Origin: CALAED01 sp937891035
Lineage (GTDB): Bacteria > Actinomycetota > Actinomycetes > Streptosporangiales > Streptosporangiaceae
Assembly (NCBI GenBank): GCA_035642125.1
Contig: DASQSZ010000311.1
Location: forward strand, 1-6,739
Length of the DNA stretch: 6,739 bases
Direction: 5' to 3'
Position numbers and translations under genes: made by a program. Numbering within the stretch: the first letter of the stretch is position 1; each line of letters starts with the position of its first letter. Shown here in pieces: positions 1-6,017 of the stretch. The notes beneath the pieces were generated by a model. The model saw nothing but the letters and a program-made list of their open reading frames with translations, was not told the origin of the DNA and ran no database searches.

Positions 1-396
1 GTGCCGCGACCGGCGCAGGTACGGCAAGGCCGCGCGGGCCACCCGGACCATGCCGAACACGTTGACGTCGAACACGCGCCGCCACTCGTCGTCGTCGTTG
101 TCCTCGACGGTGCCCTGCGCGCCGACCCCGGCGTTGTTGACGAGCACGTCGAGGCCGCCGAGGTGGTCGGCCGCCCGCGCCACCCCCGCCCGTACGGCGG
201 CGTCATCGGTGACGTCGGCGATCACTCCGTACAGCGGCGCGGGCGGTTCGCCCAGGTCGAGACAGGCCACGCCGGCGCCGCGCGCCGCGAGCAGCCGGGC
301 CGTGGCCAGCCCGATTCCGGACGCGCCGCCCGTCACCAGCGCCTTGATGCCGGCGAACTCGGCGCCCGGCGGCCCCCCGCCGATCTCAGCCGCCAT
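1..396 (-). CDS. SDR-family NAD(P)-dependent oxidoreductase, C-terminus beyond window; probable 2-keto-3-deoxy-L-fuconate dehydrogenase
   Basis: The 132 visible codons form the N-terminal Rossmann half of a classical short-chain dehydrogenase. The cofactor-binding glycine motif TGGASGIG lies at about residues 22-29, an acidic residue after the second strand (CLDLGE) suggests preference for NAD over NADP, the NNAG motif is at about 87-90, and a VNVFG segment follows near 110. The catalytic Ser-Tyr-Lys part lies beyond base 1. The ATG at 396-394 is preceded by a GGGGGG ribosome-binding stretch (402-407) with 5-base spacing. It sits inside the end of the L-fuconate dehydratase gene (11-base overlap), so translation is probably coupled. 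In the known oxidative L-fucose pathway, the product of that dehydratase is oxidised by an SDR, so this is the likely role. An L-fucose dehydrogenase acting earlier in the pathway is the main alternative, because SDR substrate cannot be read from half a protein. Confidence 0.93.
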   Translation of the reverse strand, partial: MAAEIGGGPPGAEFAGIKALVTGGASGIGLATARLLAARGAGVACLDLGEPPAPLYGVIADVTDDAAVRAGVARAADHLGGLDVLVNNAGVGAQGTVEDNDDDEWRRVFDVNVFGMVRVARAALPYLRRSRH

Positions 397-1687
397 CAGT
401 ACCCCCCGTCCGCCACACCGAACCGCCGGGGAAGGCGTAGGCGGCGCGCGACTCGGGCTTCATCTCCGTCGACAGGCCGGGCCGTCCGGCCACCTGGTAG
501 CGGCCGTTCGTGACGCGGACCGGGTCGGCGAAGTGCTCGTGCAGGTGATCGACGTACTCGACGGCCCGGCCGGCCAGATCGCCGCTGACCGCGACGTAGT
601 CGAACATGGCCAGGTGCTGGACCACCTCGCACAGGCCCACGCCGCCCGCGTGCGGGCACACGGGCACGCCGAACGCGGCGGCCAGCAGCAAGATCGCCAC
701 GTTCTCCGTGACGCCGGCGACCCGGCACGCGTCCAGTTGCAAGAAGTCGATCGCGTTCGCCTGGAGGAGCTGCTTGAAGACCACGCGGTTGGCGACGTGC
801 TCCCCCGCGGCCACCTTGACCGGGGCGACCGCGGCCCGGATGGCGGCGAGCCCAAGCACGTCGTCGGGGCTCGTGGGCTCCTCGATCCACCACGGGTCGT
901 ACGGCCGCAGCGCGCGCACCCACTCGACGGCCGCCGGCACGTCCCAGCGCTGGTTGGCGTCGACCGCGATGCGCACGCCGGGGCCGACCGCTTCGCGGGC
1001 CAGCGCCAGCCGGCGAACGTCGTCGCCGATGTCAGCGCCGACCTTGAGCTTGATCTGGGTGAAGCCGTCCCGTACCGCCTCGCGCGCCAGCCGGACCAGC
1101 TTGTCGTCGGTGTAGCCGAGCCAGCCCGGGGTCGTGGTGTACGCCGGGTAGCCGCCGGCCCGGAGCGCCGCCTCCCGCTCGGCCCTGCCCGGCGCGGCGG
1201 CGCGCAGCAGGTCGGCCGCGGCGTCCGGGGTGAGCGCGTCGGACAGATAGCGCCAGTCGGCGAGGTCGACGACCTGCTCAGGACCCATGTCGGCGAGCAG
1301 CTTCCACACCGGCGTGCCCGCGACCTTGCCGGCCAGGTCGAAGGCGGCGTTGATGATCGCCCCGGCCGCCATGTGGACGGCGCCCTTCTCTGGCCCGAGC
1401 CAGCGCAGCTGCGAGTCGTGCGTCAGCCGCCGGCCGAAGGCGCCCAGGTCGGCGAGGTCGATGTCGTGGCCGACGACGAGCGGCTCGTACGCCCTGATCG
1501 CGGCCACGCACACCTCGTTGCCCCGGCCGATCGTGAAGCAGAACCCGTGCCCCTCGGCCCCCTCGTCGGTGCGCAGCACGACGTAGGCGGTGCTGTAGTC
1601 GGGATCGGGGTTCATCGCGTCCGAGCCGTCCAACCGCCGGGAGGTGGGAAACCGGACGTCGTACGAGGCCAGGGAGGTGATCTTCAT
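386..1687 (-). CDS. L-fuconate dehydratase (enolase superfamily, ENOSF1/FucD type)
   Basis: This 433-residue protein is full length for the L-fuconate dehydratase family, which removes water from L-fuconate to give 2-keto-3-deoxy-L-fuconate in the cytoplasm. It has the mandelate racemase-subgroup layout: an N-terminal capping domain (about 1-135) and a barrel carrying the KxK pair K213/K215, Mg ligands D243 (VDANQRW), E269 (WIEEP) and E296 (AGEH), and the D319/H346 dyad (LQLDACR, VCPHAGG). As recalled, the residues described for the Xanthomonas campestris enzyme fall here at a constant offset of 5. Stretches such as SQLRWLGPEKG, YPAYTT, WIEEPTSPDD, PHAGGVGLCE and EYVDHLHEHF closely resemble human ENOSF1 from memory. 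The start is the first ATG before the conserved MKI opening; its Shine-Dalgarno match (GGGAT, about 11 bases upstream) is weak. It is first in a minus-strand operon with the SDR. No catalytic residue is missing. Confidence 0.96.
   Translation of the reverse strand: MKITSLASYDVRFPTSRRLDGSDAMNPDPDYSTAYVVLRTDEGAEGHGFCFTIGRGNEVCVAAIRAYEPLVVGHDIDLADLGAFGRRLTHDSQLRWLGPEKGAVHMAAGAIINAAFDLAGKVAGTPVWKLLADMGPEQVVDLADWRYLSDALTPDAAADLLRAAAPGRAEREAALRAGGYPAYTTTPGWLGYTDDKLVRLAREAVRDGFTQIKLKVGADIGDDVRRLALAREAVGPGVRIAVDANQRWDVPAAVEWVRALRPYDPWWIEEPTSPDDVLGLAAIRAAVAPVKVAAGEHVANRVVFKQLLQANAIDFLQLDACRVAGVTENVAILLLAAAFGVPVCPHAGGVGLCEVVQHLAMFDYVAVSGDLAGRAVEYVDHLHEHFADPVRVTNGRYQVAGRPGLSTEMKPESRAAYAFPGGSVWRTGGTDGG
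397..407 (-). promoter_or_regulatory. Ribosome-binding site of the SDR gene inside the upstream coding region
   Basis: On the minus strand a run of six G (402-407) lies 5 bases before the ATG at 396, within the last codons of the dehydratase gene. It supports this start and independent or coupled re-initiation. Confidence 0.6.
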
Positions 1688-1732
1688 GCGGCGGCGGATC
1701 CCACACGGAGAGGCTTCACGGGGTCACCTCGC

Positions 1733-1754
1733 AATTCGTCGGATCTCTCGAATT
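1733..1754. promoter_or_regulatory. Candidate operator: inverted repeat AATTCG-N10-CGAATT
   Basis: The two 6-base arms (1733-1738 and 1749-1754) are perfect reverse complements with centres about 16 bases apart, the geometry of a site bound on one DNA face by a dimeric repressor. It is one of the few AT-containing spots in a GC-rich gap between divergent genes. Its right arm overlaps the proposed minus-strand -10 box, where a repressor could block transcription of the dehydratase-SDR operon. No regulator gene is visible in the window, so the binding protein is unknown. Confidence 0.4.
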
Positions 1755-1781
1755 ATCATCAGATCATTTCACCCCTGGACA
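1752..1781 (-). promoter_or_regulatory. Candidate promoter of the L-fuconate dehydratase operon
   Basis: Read on the minus strand, GATAAT (1757-1752) is a close match to a -10 box. The best -35 at 18-base spacing, TGTCCA (1781-1776), matches only about half the consensus. Transcription would start near 1745, giving a leader of about 58 bases. The weak -35 fits a promoter that needs an activator, or it may mean the true -35 is different. Confidence 0.35.
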
Positions 1782-1793
1782 GCGGCAACAGTC

Positions 1794-1822
1794 GTGACAT
1801 AGTCGTTATCTGCAAAGGTATT
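1794..1822 (+). promoter_or_regulatory. Weak candidate promoter for the mutarotase gene
   Basis: GTGACA (1794-1799) resembles the actinobacterial -35 consensus TTGACR, and GGTATT (1817-1822) lies 17 bases downstream in -10 position but matches poorly. A start near 1829 would give a leader of about 37 bases. Offered because something must drive this divergent gene from this gap. Confidence 0.22.
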
Positions 1823-1823
1823 G

Positions 1824-1837
1824 GTAGGACGACCTAC
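1824..1837. repeat. Short inverted repeat GTAGG-ACGA-CCTAC before the mutarotase gene
   Basis: Five-base perfect arms around a four-base loop, 28 bases before the start codon. It could be a second regulator site covering the transcription start, or a small hairpin in the leader. Its size makes chance occurrence quite possible. Confidence 0.25.
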
Positions 1838-1855
1838 GGCGGCTGTCGCGTACCC

Positions 1856-1861
1856 GAGGAG
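1856..1861 (+). promoter_or_regulatory. Ribosome-binding site of the mutarotase gene
   Basis: GAGGAG, 4 bases before the ATG at 1866. It decides the start, removing 15 in-frame codons upstream that lack a comparable site and do not look like family sequence. Confidence 0.65.
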
Positions 1862-1865
1862 AACC

Positions 1866-2180
1866 ATGCGCGTCGCGCTCCACACCCGGCTCAAGCCCGG
1901 CAAGGAAGAGGAGTACGAGCGGGCCCATCGCGAGGTGCCGCCGGACCTGGTCGCCGCGATCAAGGCGGCGGGCGCCCGCGAGTGGACGATCTGGCGTGAC
2001 GGGCTCGATCTGTTCCACGTGATCGACTGCGACTCCTACGATCGGCTGCTCGCCTCGCTCGCCGACCTGCCGGTCAACGTCGCCTGGCAGGCCAAGATGG
2101 CCGAACTCCTCGAGATCACCCACGACTACTCGCGCGCCGGCGCGGAAAGGGGCCTTCCCGTCGCCTGGCGGCTCACCTGA
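1866..2180 (+). CDS. RhaM/YiiL-type sugar mutarotase (L-rhamnose mutarotase family), probably acting on L-fucose
   Basis: This 104-residue protein has the size and pattern of the L-rhamnose mutarotase family, small ferredoxin-like-fold dimers that interconvert alpha and beta anomers of deoxy sugars in the cytoplasm. It opens with MRVALHTRLKPG, then has the Y17 and H21 pair in EYERAH, which aligns with the Tyr/His catalytic pair of E. coli RhaM as I recall it, then EWTIWRD (39-45) and a W74 in the NVAWQAKM segment. The ATG at 1866 is chosen over in-frame upstream starts because GAGGAG (1856-1861) lies 4 bases before it and because the family begins just there. It is divergent from the L-fuconate dehydratase operon, and no rhamnose enzyme is visible, so L-fucose is the more likely substrate. 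That substrate choice is inferred from context; the sequence family itself is clear. Confidence 0.92.
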   Translation: MRVALHTRLKPGKEEEYERAHREVPPDLVAAIKAAGAREWTIWRDGLDLFHVIDCDSYDRLLASLADLPVNVAWQAKMAELLEITHDYSRAGAERGLPVAWRLT

Positions 2181-2187
2181 TCAGGTG
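2174..2187. repeat. Perfect 14-base palindrome CACCTGATCAGGTG at the mutarotase stop codon
   Basis: Every base pairs with its mirror across the centre at 2180/2181, and the TGA stop of the mutarotase lies inside. It falls in the 48-base gap before the convergent DUF429 gene. With no loop and no T-run it is not a standard intrinsic terminator; a protein-binding site or chance are both possible. Confidence 0.4.
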
Positions 2188-2228
2188 CCCATCGAGGAAA
2201 TCGCTTAGATCGCCTGGTGGCGCGTCGC

Positions 2229-2921
2229 TCAGACCCAGATCGCGCAGGGCAGTCCGTCGCTGAAGGTTTGCGGCGGGTCGGGCAGGGATTGGGCTTGGCC
2301 GCGAGCCACGCGCCGGGCCGTCCAGGCCGCCGCCGCGGCGTCGAGGATGTCGTCGACCCTGGCGGCGGCGCCCGCTGCGCCAAGATCCCCGGTCAGGTCG
2401 ATCCCGGCGGCGGTGAGGAGCCGGCGCCGGGTTTCGGCGCCGGCCCAGGTGGACTTGGCCGACCGCAGGTGCCGGCCGGCGAGCCGGGCGAAACTGACCT
2501 CGGGGTGTACTTCGACGACCCGACGCGCCGCCTGCCGGACCCATGCGTCGACCTCCAGCAGCCGGGACTTGAGGGCGAAGGCCTGGATGGAGACGCCTTG
2601 ACCGGTGACGCGGCGGTTGATCTCGACGGCCAGAGCATGGGTGTCGGCGTGCAGGGCGGCCCGGACCGGAGTCATGAACACCGACGATCGGCGCACGCCG
2701 ATCTCCAGCCGCGCGAGCACATCGGCCTGCCGAACGTCGTCGTCAGGCAAGCCGATCGGAATGTCGATGCCCACCACCTGGATACGGCCGTCGTGGTCGG
2801 CCGCGGCGACCAGGTCGTCGATATGGGTGGCGAAGTACGGGATTGGAGCGTGGTCGCCGAGCGCGATGCCGACCCACCCCGCCTTACCCGCGTCCACGCC
2901 CAGCACACGTTCGCCGGCCAC
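2229..2921 (-). CDS. DUF429-family protein (predicted RNase H-like nuclease fold)
   Basis: This 230-residue protein carries the family signature: a first strand with GVDAGKAGW (8-16) and its acidic D10, a second acidic strand GIDIPIGLP (51-59), RRSSVF (77-82), EVHPEVSF (137-144), a following K156, and a terminal acidic helix VDDILDAAAAAW (189-200). D10, D53, E137 and D190/D191 are spaced as expected for metal-binding residues of an RNase H-like fold. The family is called a predicted nuclease, but its substrate and role are unknown. The start is a GTG (2921-2919); the only other in-frame room upstream is eight codons after a TGA at 2951-2949, with no better start. The Shine-Dalgarno match is weak and an inverted repeat sits just upstream, so expression may be low or controlled. 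It is convergent with the mutarotase and divergent from the SNF2 gene, so it is its own transcription unit. Confidence 0.9.
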   Translation of the reverse strand: MAGERVLGVDAGKAGWVGIALGDHAPIPYFATHIDDLVAAADHDGRIQVVGIDIPIGLPDDDVRQADVLARLEIGVRRSSVFMTPVRAALHADTHALAVEINRRVTGQGVSIQAFALKSRLLEVDAWVRQAARRVVEVHPEVSFARLAGRHLRSAKSTWAGAETRRRLLTAAGIDLTGDLGAAGAAARVDDILDAAAAAWTARRVARGQAQSLPDPPQTFSDGLPCAIWV

Positions 2922-2930
2922 AGCTTCATC

Positions 2931-2949
2931 ATGCGTCAGGTGAACGCAT
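2931..2949 (-). promoter_or_regulatory. Inverted repeat ATGCGT-N7-ACGCAT directly before the DUF429 start
   Basis: Perfect 6-base arms (2931-2936 and 2944-2949) around a 7-base centre end 9 bases before the GTG. In mRNA this is a hairpin occupying the ribosome-binding region; in DNA it could be an operator. Either would lower DUF429 expression until relieved. The centre TCAGGTGA (2936-2943) recurs inverted inside the 3'-side palindrome (2173-2180). Confidence 0.4.
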
Positions 2950-3053
2950 CATCGCAGTCCCCGGTAGCTTGTCGACCGCGGATGGCGGCGCCGACCTGCG
3001 CTGGTGAGTGGCCGCATCGTGCCGAGCGGCGTTCGGGAGCTCGTGCCGCCTCT

Positions 3054-3068
3054 ACCATGGCCGATGGT
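3054..3068. repeat. Inverted repeat ACCAT-GGCCG-ATGGT before the SNF2 gene
   Basis: Five-base perfect arms with a 5-base centre, 37 bases before the SNF2 start codon, where a promoter would be expected. I see no convincing -10/-35 pair in this gap for either gene. It may be a regulator site, or chance. Confidence 0.25.
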
Positions 3069-3105
3069 CTTGTACGAGGTTGGCCTGGAATGAGGTCGGG
3101 CACGA

Positions 3106-5280
3106 ATGCCGCACAGCCGGGAGATCAGGGAACTGCTGGACGAGGCCGACCGGCTCCTGGCTCTGGCACGCACCCTGAGCCACGACCATGACGTGGCTCG
3201 GGCCGAGGTCCACCGGGCCCTGACTCCACTGCGCGCGAGGCTGGCCAGGGAGGAACTGGTCAACATCCCGGTGGACCGGCTGCGTGACGTCACCGAAGGC
3301 CGGCTGCGGCTGGGAACTCTCGAGCAGGCGGGCTATTCGACCGTTCAAGAGGTCCTCGACGCCACCGCGTACCAACTGCAAAGCGTGCCCGGGGTCGGTC
3401 CGCGGACCGCCGCCCACGCCATCGCCGCGGCCAAGCAGATCGCTCGGGCGGCTGAGCAGACCGTGGCCGTACGGATCGACGTCGACCAGCAAGACGATCC
3501 GGACGTGACCGCGCTCGTGGTGGCGTTGCATCGGCTGGTCGCCGCCGGCCCCGACCTCCCGCCGGCCGTCGAGTTGGCCCGGCGTCTCCAGGGCACGCTG
3601 GAGACGCTCGCGCGGACCGCCCGGCCCGCCCGCAGCAGGCTGCGCATGTTCTTCGTTCGCCGGGCGCGCCGCGAGCAGATCGAACAGGCCGCCGCCCAGA
3701 TCGAACCGGTGCTTGCCGACGCGCGAGCGCGCGACGCACAGACCATGCTCCTTCAGGCGTCGACCGATCTGCTGCGCTCCGTCGCCTCCGGCACGCAGGC
3801 GTGGATCGGCTTCGAGCTTGACCCGGCCGAGTACTACAACCTGCTCATCGAGATCGCGGGCATGGAACCCGAACAGGTGGCCGCCGAGGGATTCCTGCCC
3901 GACCAGATCGCGGATCGGGTGAACGCGCAGCGGCTCGACGACGCCTTCCGCCGGGTCTCGCTGCGCGGTTACCAGTCGTTCGGCGCCCGATTCGCGCTCA
4001 CCCAGCGCCGCGCGATCATCGGCGACGAGATGGGGCTTGGCAAAACCATCCAGGCCATCGCCGCGGTGGCGCACCTCAGGGCGCAAGGTGAGCGGCATTT
4101 CCTGGTGGCGTGCCCGGCGAGCGTCCTGATCAACTGGCTGCGGGAGATCGAGACGCGCAGCAGGCTGACCGCCCACCAGGTGCATGGGCCGGACAAGGCG
4201 GATGCTCTCGCGGCCTGGCGCACCGGCGGCGGGGTCGCCGTGACGACCGTCGACGGCCTGCATGCCCTCCCGATGCCGGACGGGGTGCGGGTGGGGATGT
4301 TCGTCCTCGACGAGGCGCACTACGCCAAGAATCCTGAAACGCGCCGATCGAGGGCCGTGGCCCGATGGGCGGAGCATACGGAACGAGTGCTCTTCCTCAC
4401 CGGCACGCCGATGGAAAACCGGGTCGAGGAGTTCCGCAATCTCGTGCGGTACCTACAGCCCGCCCTGGTGGAACAGATCGCGGACAGCGACGGCGCGGCG
4501 GGCCCCCGGGCGTTCCGGCGAGCCGTCGCACCCGCCTACCTTCGGCGAAATCAAGAAGACGTCCTCACCGAGTTGCCCGACCTCGTCCACGTCGACGAAT
4601 GGGAGGAACTGAGCGCGGCGGACATGGACGCCTACCGCGACGCCGTCGCCGCGGGCAACTTCATGGCGATGCGCCGTGCCGCCTACCACGACCCGGAGAA
4701 GTCGGCGAAGCTCGAACGGCTCCAGGAGTTGGTCGAGGAAGCCGCCGAGACCCATCTCAAGGTGCTCGTCTTCTCCTTCTTCCGGGACGTATTGGCCGCC
4801 GTCCGGCAGCAACTCGGGCCCAGTGTGTATGGGCCTTTGTCGAGCAAGGTCTCACCGCTTCGTCGCCAGCAGATCGTGGACGCCTTCTCAGCGGCTTCCG
4901 GGCACGCGGTCTTGCTCAGCCAGATCCAAGTCGGCGGCATCGGTCTCAACCTCCAGGCCGCCTCCGTCGTGATCTTGTGCGAACCGCAGGTCAAGCCCAC
5001 CATGGAAAGTCAGGCGATAGCCCGCGCGCATCGCATGGGCCAGGCGCGAAAGGTCCAAGTCCACCGGCTCCTCGCGGCCGACAGCGTCGACCAGCGGATG
5101 CTGGAGATCCTGCACAAAAAGGCCCGCTTGTTCGACTCATACGCGCGCCGCAGCGACGTCGCCGAGTCGACCCCCGACGCCCTCGATCTGTCCGAGCAGG
5201 ACCTGGCCCGCCAGATCGTCGAAGCCGAACAACAGCGCCTCGCGCTCACCAAGCGGCCGCCCGAGGCCGACGGTTCCTAA
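3106..5280 (+). CDS. SNF2-family DNA-dependent ATPase with N-terminal helix-hairpin-helix
   Basis: The 724-residue protein has three parts. Residues 1-65 are charged helix with coiled-coil character. Residues 71-110 form a helix-hairpin-helix with the hairpin VPGVGPRT (94-101), a non-specific DNA-binding element. Residues 111-280 are helical and unrecognised. The SWI2/SNF2 motor follows: LRGYQ (286-290) in Q-motif position, Walker A DEMGLGKT (307-314, K313), DEAH box (402-405), motif III TGTPMEN (432-438), motif V QVGGIGLNL (608-616) and motif VI ARAHRMGQ (639-646). All ATPase motifs are intact, so it is probably an active translocase that moves on or remodels duplex DNA. An in-frame TGA at 3091-3093 makes ATG 3106 the first possible start; GAGG (3092-3095) lies 10 bases before it. 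It shows no methyltransferase, nuclease or PLD partner of known defence systems. Role unknown: repair, replication-conflict clearance or defence are possible. Confidence 0.95.
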   Translation: MPHSREIRELLDEADRLLALARTLSHDHDVARAEVHRALTPLRARLAREELVNIPVDRLRDVTEGRLRLGTLEQAGYSTVQEVLDATAYQLQSVPGVGPRTAAHAIAAAKQIARAAEQTVAVRIDVDQQDDPDVTALVVALHRLVAAGPDLPPAVELARRLQGTLETLARTARPARSRLRMFFVRRARREQIEQAAAQIEPVLADARARDAQTMLLQASTDLLRSVASGTQAWIGFELDPAEYYNLLIEIAGMEPEQVAAEGFLPDQIADRVNAQRLDDAFRRVSLRGYQSFGARFALTQRRAIIGDEMGLGKTIQAIAAVAHLRAQGERHFLVACPASVLINWLREIETRSRLTAHQVHGPDKADALAAWRTGGGVAVTTVDGLHALPMPDGVRVGMFVLDEAHYAKNPETRRSRAVARWAEHTERVLFLTGTPMENRVEEFRNLVRYLQPALVEQIADSDGAAGPRAFRRAVAPAYLRRNQEDVLTELPDLVHVDEWEELSAADMDAYRDAVAAGNFMAMRRAAYHDPEKSAKLERLQELVEEAAETHLKVLVFSFFRDVLAAVRQQLGPSVYGPLSSKVSPLRRQQIVDAFSAASGHAVLLSQIQVGGIGLNLQAASVVILCEPQVKPTMESQAIARAHRMGQARKVQVHRLLAADSVDQRMLEILHKKARLFDSYARRSDVAESTPDALDLSEQDLARQIVEAEQQRLALTKRPPEADGS

Positions 5281-5288
5281 GTGCGGTC

Positions 5289-5301
5289 GCGTCTCGGACG
5301 C
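5289..5301. terminator. Small hairpin GCGTC-TCG-GACGC between convergent genes
   Basis: A 5-base stem with a 3-base loop fills most of the 21-base gap between the SNF2 stop (5280) and the Uma2 stop (5302). It could help end both transcripts. There is no T-run on either side, so termination is only a guess from position. Confidence 0.25.
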
Positions 5302-5940
5302 CTATGCCGGCAGGTTGTCGAGGTCGATGTCGATGGGGAACGGCACCGGGACCTCCAAGCGGCCGTGGTGGATCCCGGTGAGGGCGTACGCCTCGGTGGC
5401 CGGGTCGAGTTCGTAGACGTACACGACGGGCTTGTTCTCGTGTTCCTCCACCCGCCAAAAGTGCGCGATCCCCGCATCGGCGTACCGCGGCGGCTTCGTC
5501 TTCCGGTCGCGGTCCTCTGACTCGGACGAGACCACCTCGATGACCAGATAGACCTCGGCGGGACGATAGAAAGTTCGGTTGTCGTCCTCCGCCGCGGCAG
5601 CGTCGAGCACCAACACGTCGGGGCAGGGACGCATCCGATACCCGAGCTTGACATCCATTTGATCTAGGGCGGCCAGGTGATCCGGTGCCTGGGCGTTGAG
5701 GCTGATCGTAAGTCCGTGGTTCACCCGGTTGTGGAAACGCTTCTGGGGGGACATGAAGACGAGGGCTCCATCGATCAACTCGACGCGCTTGAAGAAGTCG
5801 GGTTCGCCGTTGGGGCCCTCGGCCGGGAGATGGTCGAGGTCGTCGGCGGTCCATCCCCAGGGGGGCGGGGACGGCCAGTATTCGAGTGCGCTGGTCACGT
5901 CGTGCATATTAGATTCGTCCCCGCTACCATGCGTAGTCAT
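5302..5940 (-). CDS. Uma2-family protein (predicted PD-(D/E)XK nuclease, DUF820)
   Basis: With ATG 5940 the protein has 212 residues, usual for the family. It shows the Uma2 pattern: WTADDLDHLP (30-39), VELIDGALVFMSP (53-65), then the nuclease core with D108 in CPDVLVLD, E125 in YLVIEVVSSES, and K137/K139 in RDRKTKPPRYADAGI, followed by IAHFWRVE. These match the acidic and lysine residues of the PD-(D/E)XK fold, so it is probably catalytically competent. Uma2 genes are abundant in actinomycetes and cyanobacteria; their biological role is not established and some are thought to relate to mobile elements. The start is uncertain: ATG 5907 (GGGGA about 10 bases upstream) would fit the common short N-terminus, and GTG 5961 is possible. 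Extension to ATG 6066 would overlap the PspC gene and looks non-coding. It is convergent with the SNF2 gene and downstream of pspC-like on the same strand. Confidence 0.9.
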   Translation of the reverse strand: MTTHGSGDESNMHDVTSALEYWPSPPPWGWTADDLDHLPAEGPNGEPDFFKRVELIDGALVFMSPQKRFHNRVNHGLTISLNAQAPDHLAALDQMDVKLGYRMRPCPDVLVLDAAAAEDDNRTFYRPAEVYLVIEVVSSESEDRDRKTKPPRYADAGIAHFWRVEEHENKPVVYVYELDPATEAYALTGIHHGRLEVPVPFPIDIDLDNLPA

Positions 5941-5980
5941 TCGCAAGTTTCCCGCTATCACTCCTCGCTTCTCTCGCCAT
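5924..5980 (-). CDS. Possible 18-residue leader ORF overlapping the Uma2 start
   Basis: Between the PspC stop and Uma2, the strongest ribosome-binding sequence on the minus strand (AGGAGAGGAAG, roughly 5991-5981) abuts an ATG at 5980 that is out of frame with Uma2. It opens the frame MAREARSDSGKLANDYAW, ending TAG at 5924, which overlaps ATG 5940 and ends 16 bases before the alternative Uma2 ATG at 5907. It could be a translated leader that couples ribosomes to Uma2, or a purine-rich chance sequence. No homology can be judged at this length. Confidence 0.25.
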   Translation of the reverse strand: MAREARSDSGKLANDYAW

Positions 5981-6017
5981 CTTCCTCTCCTGTCCGGCCG
6001 AAAGGAAGTTCGTTCGG

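Noticed and set aside
70..120. Tandem CGTCGT-like runs
   Set aside because: They encode an acidic NDDDE-like stretch in the SDR gene, so codon repetition explains them.
1688..1865. Riboswitch or small RNA in the fucose divergent gap
   Set aside because: Only short inverted repeats are seen; no larger conserved fold, tRNA-like or riboswitch core can be recognised by eye.
50..1999. 649-residue plus-strand open frame
   Set aside because: It is antisense to the SDR and L-fuconate dehydratase genes, whose protein motifs are unmistakable. Its translation is low-complexity Pro/Arg/Ala/Gly and it ends inside the mutarotase gene. It is a GC-bias shadow.
2217..3191. 324-residue plus-strand open frame
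   Set aside because: Antisense to DUF429 and running across the divergent gap into the SNF2 gene; no family-like motif.
3052..4377. 441-residue minus-strand open frame
   Set aside because: Antisense to the SNF2 gene, with Arg/Gly/His-rich composition and no recognisable domain; the plus strand carries all helicase motifs.
3106..5280. SNF2 gene as drmD of a DISARM defence system
   Set aside because: DISARM needs DrmA, DrmB and a methyltransferase nearby. None is visible, and the HhH head is not something I associate with DrmD.
4365..5381. 338-residue plus-strand open frame overlapping the SNF2 C-terminus
   Set aside because: Frame-shifted reading of helicase sequence with Arg/Pro-rich translation; extends past the SNF2 stop only by chance.
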